Shown here piece by piece: positions 1-8,088 of a stretch of DNA of 64,000 nucleotides. Every line of letters starts with the position of its first letter. Positions within the stretch are counted from its first letter, which is position 1. A model generated the notes under the pieces. The model did not search any database. It worked only from the letters and a program-made list of their open reading frames with translations, and had not been told where the DNA came from. The translations under genes were made by a program, and so were the position numbers. Location: assembly GCF_001641265.1 (NCBI RefSeq), contig NW_020167527.1:992001-1056000 (forward strand). The letters run 5' to 3'. This DNA is from Pseudogymnoascus destructans (Eukaryota; Ascomycota; Leotiomycetes; Thelebolales; Thelebolaceae).

Positions 1-219
1 CTACGGTCATGCACGCGTAGTGCGCTTGTGCTTCTGGCGACGGCGAGGTGTGCGGACCTGGCACCGCTGATGCCGGAGGGATGGGAAAAGGCCGTGGCGA
101 AGGTGATGACCATGTTAGGGTTTTGGAAGGGGGAGTCGAGGGATGTGATGGATCGATTGCAGATCTTGGAGACGCTGGCGGGGTTTGTGGCGCCAGGGAT
201 CTTGAATAATAGGTGACTA
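1..219 (+). CDS. 3' end of an unidentified protein gene, cut by the window edge
   Basis: An open frame runs from the first base to a TGA at 217-219, giving about 72 residues. It is helical in character, with motifs such as MPEGWEKAV and MDRLQILETLAGF. The frame is open to the left edge, so this is the C-terminus of a larger protein. The helical pattern would fit the C-terminal end of a fungal Zn2Cys6 transcription-factor middle domain, but no diagnostic motif is present and that is only a guess. AT-rich sequence follows, then the 3' end of the broken GH3 gene on the other strand at 371. Confidence 0.4.
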
Positions 220-370
220 TAGTTAGCGATAATACGACGTATATAGCCCTGAGTGATTGAGCGCCTTTATTTTAATCACGGTTATTATGAACACTGATTG
301 TTATCCGCAGTGTCATGAATACGTTATATTGAATACCTATGGTTCGTAAAGCTACCTATATGCACTACCT

Positions 371-748
371 CTATAGTCCCAGCCACCATTTCGACTCTTC
401 AATCTCAAAGCTCGCCTTCATCGGCGTCTCCGCACTAGTCGTCCCCACCAAAACATCAGAGACCCATGTATCCCTCTCCTCGTCCCAGTAGCTAGTAGCA
501 TACTTCGTCTCGATGGTAACTCTGACGACCTTCGACTGCCCAGCCGCAATATTCTCCTTTGTGAACCCCTTGAGTTCCTTCAGGGGTTTCTTGACACAAG
601 GAGCACGCTGCGCGATGTACACCTGCACGACCTCTGAGCCGTCCCTGTCACCGGTATTCTCAACGAGCACTTGCACAGTTACCAAGTTCGGAGAGGCGGA
701 AGGTAGTGTAGGAGAGACCGTGTCCGAATGGGAACTGTGTCGCCGGTA
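371..748 (-). pseudogene. GH3 beta-glucosidase piece D: linker and fibronectin III-like C-terminal domain
   Basis: Read on the minus strand, this piece starts with VPATQ then FPFGHGLSYTTF, the conserved stretch between the GH3 C-domain and the FnIII-like domain. It continues through VQVLVENTGDRDGSEVVQVY and LKGFTKENIAAGQ, typical of the FnIII-like domain of fungal GH3 enzymes, and ends at a natural stop after WWLGL (TAG at 371-373). At about 748 it abuts head-to-head the start of another piece of the same family (749-1858, plus strand). About six residues expected before VPATQ are missing at the join. It matches no other GH3 3' end in the window, so it is best read as the end of the single gene whose other pieces lie at 749-1858, 32472-32722 and 32723-35487. 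Confidence 0.8.
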
Positions 749-1858
749 CGCTTATGGGCAAGGAAACCATTGCGAAAGGCGCACATGTGATTTTAGGACC
801 TGCGGTGAATATGCAGAGAAGCCCACTTGGAGGAAGGGGATTTGAGTCATTCTCAGAGCTTGCAGGAAGCTCTGCTGCCGCGATAGTTAACGGAATCCAA
901 GAGACCGGTGTCGTTGCTTCAATCAAGCATTTTATAGCCAACGACCAGGAGCACCAAAGGATGGCGGGTGACTCAATAATTACTGAGAGAGCATTGAGAG
1001 AGAGATATTTTCTTCCCTTCCAGATTGCTGTTAGAGATTCGAAGCCTGGTTCATTTATGAGCTCATACAATAAGCTCGGTGGAACACACGTTGCATCCTT
1101 GATCATATCCTTAGGAAGGAATGGGGATGGGAGGGACTAATAATGAGCGACTGGTAAGTCTTCTTCCTGGATATTCAAAGAATATCGCGTGTAGCTGCAT
1201 TGAAACCTATCACATATGAATAGGTATGGTATGGTACATACTCAACAAGCGAGGCGATGAACGCAGGTTTAGATTTGGAAATGCCTGGTCCGTCGAGATG
1301 GCGAGCACAGTAAGTGACGCATGCTCTTATGGCCAATAAGATCTCAAAGCAGACTCTGAATGCGAGAGTTCGCGAAGTTCTGAGGCTTGTGAGCCGAGTT
1401 GCAAAGACTGGAGTCCCTGGGAATGCCCCAGAGGGATCGAGAGACACCCCAGAGACATCAGCACTACTGAGGAAGATTGGCGGAGAGAGCATTGTTTTGC
1501 TCAAGAATGACAATAAGGCACTCCCATTGGATAAGTCCAAGACAGTAAGTCATCGCCTTGGTTGCTATCTTCTCGCATGCGACCGCTTCTAATGCTTACT
1601 TGACTTTAGGTCGCTGTTATAGGTCCAAATACGAAGATAGCAGCTTACTGTGGTGGTGGCTCAGCTACGCTACTCCCATACTACGCTACAACGCCGTTCG
1701 ATGGGATTGCGGCAAATGCAAAAGAGACGAAGTACTCGGTGGGATGCTACTCTCATGTCCTCCTTCCTCTGCTTGGTCAGAATCTGAAAACAGCGGATGG
1801 CAAAGTTGGTGTCACATTTAAAGCCTTTACCGACCCCGTTGAAGTCAGTAACCGAGAG
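749..1858 (+). pseudogene. GH3 beta-glucosidase piece B: catalytic N-domain and start of C-domain
   Basis: The piece begins inside the GH3 N-domain with LMGKETIAKGAHVILGP, then MQRSPLGGRGFESFSE, KHFIANDQEHQRM and LIMSDW. The D of SDW is the family's catalytic nucleophile. Two introns of normal form remain: one after the SDW codons (GTAAGT near 1154) and one at about 1548-1609. The second exon pair reads into VAVIGPN, GGGSATLLPYY and TFKAFTDPVE, where a PA14 insert should begin. It is broken: three residues (DPV) are missing after FSE, there is a deletion and frameshift near 1100, and a TAA stop lies near 1309 just before VTHALM. It stops at about 1858 where transposon sequence begins. GH3 beta-glucosidases with a PA14 insert hydrolyse terminal beta-glucosides; this copy cannot. 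Confidence 0.85.
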
Positions 1859-4369
1859 CAGTGTAGTCGATAGTTGAACGCCGTTTCAACGACGTCGTTT
1901 TGAGGCTCTTGAACTAACTGTCGTTTTGCTACCTGTAAACCAACTGTAGTCAGTTTCTGTATGCCCAACGTAACGATGTCATTAAGAACCAACGGACAAA
2001 CTTACCTACAAATATGCCTCTATAGTGTCTCTAGCGGCTTCCTCAACTCCTGGCCCCTTTAAGATGGCATTCTTTGCAACCGCCATATCTCTCACTTCCA
2101 TCCCCACTCTAATAGGCCAGTCCACGACTTCAAGCACTCCAAAAAGTCAATCATACGTATGCCCAGCTTATTCCGGCGATCCGAAAGAGTGATTTTTGCC
2201 GCAGAAAACGCGCGTTCTGGATCTGAGGACATTGCCGGAAGAGAGAGCATATCGAGAGCCATTTTGGAGAGATTCGCGTAGGCCTTTTGTTGCAGGTTCA
2301 AGCCACCACTCAATAGCGCTCTGGTAGCCCAAAACACGCTCTGCTTTACAGTAGTAATCGAATTCGTCTACAACTGCAATTGGCGTATCAATAGAGTTCA
2401 GCCAGAGCTCGAATTCGTTAGTAGACGTGGTGGCAGGCGCAATAGAGGTTGGAATAGTCAATTCTGGCTTGTATTCCTCCTCCCACAACTTCTTGATACT
2501 CTTCTTCACCTTTTCTTGCCAAGTTGGCCTCCAAAATTGCTCGATATAGTGCCATTTGCGCGCGGGGTTGAGAAGGAGAGCTGCAGCGTAGGCAGGAGAT
2601 TCGTCGCTTTTGCTGTAATATTTGTCCATCTTCTGCCACCCCGAATTGACCATTGTAGACAGCTTGACGTCATCTTTGTACTTGTCTTTTGACTTTTCGA
2701 AGTGAGCGAGTATAAAATCCATTGAAGGTAAGATGCGATCGAGAGAAGCTCCAAAGCCTTCAAGGATTTCGTGGATGATTTCATAACCTCCAAAAAGCTC
2801 TTAATCTCACCTAAAATCCTCCAATCTTCAGCATCCAAGTGATCTCGATCAATTTCCGCCTCTCCATAAGAGAGGTGATACTCTTTAATAGCATCTTGTA
2901 CTAATAGCGCAACCTCAATCATAACATACCAAGAGTTCCATCGCGTTGAGTTATCTTGTGAAGGTGACGATTACCTGACAACCCAAGAAACCTCTGCAAC
3001 CGCAAGGTGCTGCGTTGGATGAAAACGACGAAATTATGAAGCTTCCCCAGAGGTCCCTTTTGGCGCCATTCTCTTATCTGTTCCAGTGTTTGTTGTAGCC
3101 ATCGATTTGTCAATTGTTCCTCCTCTGCAGACTCGAGCGTTTCGTCGTCTGTAACAAATAGGAAGGATTTCACAGAGAGGTTGATAATGTGGCCAGAACA
3201 GTGTAATCTGTGAGTGCCTGGATTGTATCGAATGCTGAATGATTCACGGAGATCTCACCAAAATTGTTAGCAAAAGCTGTGAGAAAAGCAGTAAACATAC
3301 CAAGTGCGACATGCTTTATCACGACATCATTGTCAAAGGCGTTATCCATCATAAAATATCCCAAATTGTGCTGAACCTCCCAATCCTTAATAACCTCCAT
3401 CACTACAAAAGCTAGATTCTCTCCTGTTTTGTTGCCATAGACCTCTTTCATACCTGCCATGGTTCTTCTCACCTTTCCATTCGCTCTGACGTAATGAAAG
3501 ATTATAACGAGTATTGGGAGGCCATTTGTTGATGTCCACATATCGCAGGAAACGTGTATCTTTGACCGCGCATTCTTGACGTTGTTTTTAACTCTCTTCT
3601 TGTGAGCATTGACTTGTCGTTCTACCCATATGCTAATTGTAGAGTGAGCACGAGGAAGCCAGCATATAGTGTCAGGGTTGATATATTCGAGCAAATCACG
3701 GAATTCTTGTCGTTCAACGAGTCGCAAAGGTTGGGAGCACACGGAGATAAATCTGCAGATAGTTAGCATTAAAAAGAGGTGAGGATGACTATCATATCTG
3801 GTGTAAAGAAGCTCTAGTCGGTCTGGATCGATGGAATCACCACCAGTTGTCCCCATATTCCTACGCTTGAACTGATGCTCTTCTCCCATCTCGAATTGTC
3901 GTTTGAAACCAGCGGCTAGAGCTTGTTGACGTGTAGAGTCGCTAGAGGTGACTGGTGTTCCTCGAGGGTCTCCCTTCTTTAATCCATGGGTAGCCAAATG
4001 ATCCTCTGCAGACCTTGTGCCACCGTTTGTATGGTAGGTCTTCATACAGTAACCACAGCACCATAATTCCTTTCCTGTAATGTCATCATAGTATCGTTCT
4101 TCAATGTTTTCACTCGGCATATGCTGAAAGATCCAGGCCCAGCGTTTACCTGCCTTTTCAGCGGGCTCAGGGGGGTCGGCAGGCTCTGAAGGTGCTCTGC
4201 GAGTTGTTGGATCCAAATCGATGGGAACTAGAGGTGCTGTATCATTTCCTGTGGGCGGAGGAGCGAAACTTAGATGAACTTGATGTCCCCCTCTTCTTCT
4301 AGGGGTTCAAGAGCCTCTAGAGCTGTTGGTGTTGTTGTTTGAATGACGACGAGTTGTTGAAGGAGCCAT
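1859..4369 (-). pseudogene. Decayed hAT-family transposon with BED-finger transposase remnant
   Basis: The minus strand carries a hAT transposase in several frames. It starts at an ATG ending at 4369, with an in-frame TGA near 4307 (probably CGA to TGA). A BED-type zinc finger follows (CCGYCMKTYH and DHLATHG, about 4000-4100), then an RNase H-like segment (HVSCDMWTSTNGLPILV, about 3530-3580). The C-terminal dimerisation block (MSSDPERAFSAAKITLSDRR, about 2170-2240) ends the protein. Frameshifts separate these blocks at about 3170, 2920 and 2720. Left-end sequence starts CAGTGTAGTC at 1859, directly after GH3 piece B. I could not find a matching terminal inverted repeat or an 8-bp duplication on the right, so the right border (between 4370 and 4729) is unresolved. 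Sequence 4370-4729 holds no gene I can see. Confidence 0.75.
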
Positions 4370-5168
4370 TTTAGATGTTCTAAAGCCTATATATCCTCAA
4401 AAAAAACTTCGTGAGGAACGACTCAACTTCAACAAGTTATTATATCACAATCACATCGCCCAAAATTACGAACGGCACGCTAAATGAAAGATCTCCATTG
4501 TGGCTTCAATTTAAAATTAATTCTACGTAATTATGGTGAGATTTGGTTGATCCTCACGCTCAATTGTCTCATTTTCTCCTTGACTTTCTTGCTGCTAGGG
4601 GCGCAGCGCTATCCGCGGCCCGCAGCCAAAAAACTAGCCAAAACAGGTTACAACAGACCCGTTCCGTTGGGAATCTGACCAACCAACGGCCGTTTAAGGG
4701 GCCTAAAATGGACGCCAGTCCATTTAGGGTACAGTATTATCTCGTTAAGTCGATGTAATTGGTCATGCATAAATATATTGACTTATAGAAATATCAAGTT
4801 AGAAAGTGATCTGAAGTAGACCCGAAGTAAGCCCTCAGCTAAACCATCCATCCATCCAACATGCCTTGAACCAACTTATTGGCCTGTTTGGCCACTAATT
4901 GCCTCTCCACGCGCTCTAAAGAGCGCAAAAATGATGCTGGATCTGTGATGCCACTATTCTCAGATTCTGAGAACTCAATCAGAACTTGGAGGGCTTGTAC
5001 AGCATTCTGTGTGGTGAGCACAGGATGCTGGGGCTCCTCATCATCATCATCTTGAGCATCGGAAACCTGTATATATGGAGCCATCGCCTACTGTAGAATT
5101 GTGCCCTCATCTAAGCCTCCCTCCACCTCTTGTATTGCCTCCTCCGCTGGATTCAAAAAGTTCGAAGG

Positions 5169-6094
5169 TGTAATGGTGGGTGCACCAGATGTGAGAATCT
5201 AGCCACCCAAGGAAGGGATGAATTTACTAAGACAACACACTGTCTTAGAAAACAGAGCCAAAGGGTCGTAGCTTAGACTATTCCACAACGCAGCAATTAG
5301 GTGTGTGATGTAGTGAAGTGGTTCAGACAAGTTGCAACAAATGTTGACTCTGGGAACTCAGGGGTAAGTCAGGGGTTAACACCTCACTGACTTTTCAGAA
5401 ACAAGGAGTAACAAGATCAATGCTTGGAAGCTTGGAAAAGACGTAGAAGTATGTGATAGTCAATTTACTGTATTGTCTGCTTGCCCTTTCTTAAGGAAAG
5501 GGCAATCCTATTTATGCTAAAGGAATGTAGTTCTCTCATTTTCCAAGACTTTCCATGACTTACCAGGCTTGGTAACTGTAGTCGATGTAAGAGAATCCCA
5601 TAGAACCATCTCTTAGGTTCGTAGCCTATAGGAAGTAAAAGGAGGTCCAAGGTCAGAGTACCCCTATAGACAAATTATGTCATAGACAAATTATGTCACA
5701 GACAAATTATGCCATAACTTAACCAATCTTGTGGGTAACTAAAGAGCGATGACATATAATGAATCATAGAGGTTCGTAGGAGCTTTTAGAGCTATCGTTC
5801 ATGCTCCTAGGCCTCTAGTTGGTAGAGATATGTCATGTGGTAGTATGAGTGATGTCATGTAATGAATCATAGAGGGTTGTAGAGATATGCTATGTGGTAA
5901 TATCGGCCCAGTAACTAAGGAGCAATGACGTGTAATGAATCATAGATGGTTGTAGCAATCGTTGAGTAGTATTGCTCTTGTTGTTGGTCTGATAAGCCAA
6001 AATATGTATAGTGACTTGTAGGTTTGAGGAGGAGATTTCCAAGTTTGCTTTTGAGTTTGATAGCAAACTGAGTGCAACGAATGTCAGTATGACA
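5169..6094 (+). repeat. Solo LTR, family A (926 bp), inside pogo copy 1
   Basis: The sequence begins TGTAATGGTGGGTGCACC and ends GTCAGTATGACA. It is flanked by GAAGG (5164-5168) and GAAAG (6095-6099), a 5-bp duplication with one change; the uninterrupted site GAAAG is preserved in pogo copy 2. TG...CA ends plus a 5-bp duplication are the hallmarks of an LTR, and no internal retrotransposon sequence accompanies it. It contains a hairpin around the run CCCTTTCTTAAGGAAAGGG, close to a TATTTATGC stretch that could be its TATA region. Other copies lie at 15264-17244, 15536-16461 and 40947-41853. Confidence 0.88.
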
Positions 6095-6107
6095 GAAAGG
6101 TCCATAG

Positions 6108-6582
6108 TGTAACGCTGACTTCTAAATGATAGAAGACACAGAGGTTCTCTTGCGTAAAGGTTTACTTATCAGAGGAGGCAGGGGATCAGACACAAAGGCT
6201 TCAAGTAACACGTTACTAGTATATAACAAATACTGTATTGAGTTGAGCACGAAGCTCCTATCTAAGGAAATACTATCTACTTATATAGTGGCGTCGTGCC
6301 TAGTGGACTCTTGGGAACTCACTCGAGTCCTCGGAGTCCTGGACTCTTAGGATTCTTCTCATCATCCTGCGAGTCCGTCACGTGCCTAGTGGACTCCTGG
6401 GAACTCACTCGAGTCCTGGGAGTCCTGGACTCTTAGGACTCTTCTCATCATCCTGCGAGTCCGTCACGTGATACTTTCGGAACTACTATTCTCCGCTGCC
6501 CCTCCAGGTACCAGGGCCGGTCTCATGCGACCTCCCTCCTTCCTGTCCTGTAGTTGGCCAGCCTTCTTGTTCCGTCGTAACA
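6108..6582 (+). repeat. Solo LTR, family B (475 bp), with internal 86-bp tandem duplication
   Basis: The sequence starts TGTAACGCTGAC and ends CCGTCGTAACA, flanked by perfect CATAG duplications (6103-6107 and 6583-6587). Pogo copy 2 has the single, uninterrupted CATAG. Positions 6296-6381 and 6382-6467 are two near-identical 86-bp units, each beginning GTGCCTAGTGGACTC. No other copy is visible in this window. Confidence 0.88.
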
Positions 6583-8012
6583 CATAGCGTCTGATATATG
6601 ACCAGCTTGTTGTACTCGAGTATATAAGTCGTTTAGAACAGGGAGTGGGTGTATAGGAAGCTGTATTGGGCGTAAAAGAATTGTGCTTTTTCGAAAGCAA
6701 TTGTAGATAGTCGTATTTGTAACGTCATGATGCCATGATCGAATAAGCCAGCAAATTGCAAAGTGTATTGTCATTGTTTTGATTGGATCCAGGTTGTTGC
6801 TAAAAGATTCGAGCATGAACTCGAGCCATTGCCGACGATAATAGCTTTTTAAAGAGGCTATAATACCTTGATCGAGAGGTTGATATCGACTGGTCGCATT
6901 TGGAGGAAGCCAGATAATTCATATATTTGGAGGAGGAGGCGTCGATTCCACTGCAGCGATATAGGCTGAGAAGTTATCCATTGTAAGCAGTATAGAACGT
7001 GACGTACCAATATGAGTATAGAAAGCATTTAGCCAATCTGCCATAACAAATTGATTCATCCAAGCCTTCTTATTCCACCTCCAAACCCCACCCATTGCCC
7101 CTACATCAACGTGTTGTAAAGCTCGAGGCTTTTTAGCCTTTCCAATAAACCAAAGAGGAAGTCGATCTGTTCCAGCAGCATTAACACAAATGGCTACTGA
7201 TATGCGTGCTTTGTCCTTCTTCTGTCCTGGAGTTGATAATGTTGTAAAGCCCTTTGAAGGGCTCATCCTCCAGTAAAGCCCAGTCTCATCCATGTTGTAA
7301 ATATTGTCCTCTAAAAATTCCCCCGCAATAGTTTGTATAGCCTTCATTTGTTCTTCTGCAGTGACACCAATAGATCCAGCTTCGCCATGTAGAGTTCGAT
7401 ATAATATATTATGCCGTTGTCGAAACTTTACGATCCATCCGTAGCTAAATTCTGGCGTAGGTAGTCCACGGTATTGTGGTAGCTGATTCCAGATAATCTT
7501 CGCCTTTGATTGTAAGATTTCTGTAGTTGTAATGCCGCCACGCTCTTCAATAAGCCTCTGCCAGTCGTAAAGAGCAGCTTCTAATTCAGGCCAGGCGACA
7601 GCGCAGCGACGCTGAGCTTTAGAGCTGTTTGTTTCCAGAGTATTAGAAGTAGCGTCAAGGTCCAAAAATTGAGAGCTAAGGGATTCTGAGACTGTAGATT
7701 GGCTAAGTCGACGATTGTATTTCTTGAGGAACCACTGTATAGTGGCCTTTTGTGTAGGTTTCGGATGGTGAGATTGATGCCAGGTTCGGAGGGCTTTTCG
7801 CTGTTCGAGAGACATAGAATAGAGCTTTTTCGAAGGCATTTTGAAGGTATTCTAAGAGTAGTCCAGTAATTAGTTTAAGTCGATAATTGGGAAAAGGGAC
7901 TCAATATTGTGTGTATCGTGATTTGTATGACGAATGGAAGGATCCGAAGAAAGTTATCGAGTTATCCAGAAAATCGACTAATCATGTATCAACTTAACGA
8001 GATAATACTGTA

Positions 8013-8079
8013 TTGATAGTTAGCGTTGGGTAAATAGATCTTTACAGGGGTTGTGCAGGGTATATAGATCTTTTGCCCA
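8013..8079 (+). mobile_element. Terminal fragment of a second Mutator-like family
   Basis: Sequence around TAGATCTTTACAGGGG and GGGTATATAGATCTTTTGCCC is repeated at about 37700-37751 next to a Mutator transposase C-terminal fragment. Its inverted form starts GGGCAAAAGATC, resembling the GGGCAAAAACTC end of the intact Mutator element next door, so it is probably the end of a related family. It lies between pogo copy 1 and the intact element. Confidence 0.55.
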
Positions 8080-8088
8080 TAATTTTAT

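Larger units (their letters stand above)
4839..7839 (-). pseudogene. Pogo/CENP-B-type DDE transposase of copy 1, interrupted
   Basis: The frame starts at 7839 (MPSKKLYSMSLEQ). It has an N-terminal helix-turn-helix region and a CENP-B/Tc5-like middle domain (YGWIVKFRQRHN). The DDE domain includes NMDETGLYW (first Asp) and LTMDNFSAYIAA (second Asp). After an in-frame TGA near 6917 come WLPPNATSRYQPLDQGI (third Asp) and a C-terminal tail rich in acidic residues that ends at 4839. The single TGA separates PPPPNI from IIWLPP, where related proteins would be expected to read NIRIIWLPP, so a CGA-to-TGA change is likely. The tail is further split by solo LTRs at 5169-6094 and 6108-6582. All three catalytic acidic residues are present, so the protein decayed only recently. 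Confidence 0.85.
4732..8010 (-). mobile_element. Pogo-type DNA transposon, copy 1, carrying two nested solo LTRs
   Basis: The two ends are inverted copies of a roughly 25-bp repeat beginning CAGTATTATCTCGTTAAG, and both are flanked by TA (4730-4731 and 8011-8012), the Tc1/mariner target duplication. A second copy at 35516-37345 is colinear and almost identical but lacks the insertions, so it serves as the empty-site reference. The extra length of copy 1 is accounted for by two solo LTRs plus their 5-bp duplications, minus a 42-bp deletion in copy 2. Transposase runs on the minus strand. Confidence 0.92.

Noticed and set aside
754..1858. Functional second GH3 gene
   Set aside because: It lacks the N-terminus, has a frameshift and a stop, and ends in transposon sequence. 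It complements rather than duplicates the pieces at 32-35 kb.
4732..8010. A single 3.3-kb novel transposon with extra cargo
   Set aside because: The extra sequence is two solo LTRs with their own target duplications, and copy 2 shows the cargo-free form.
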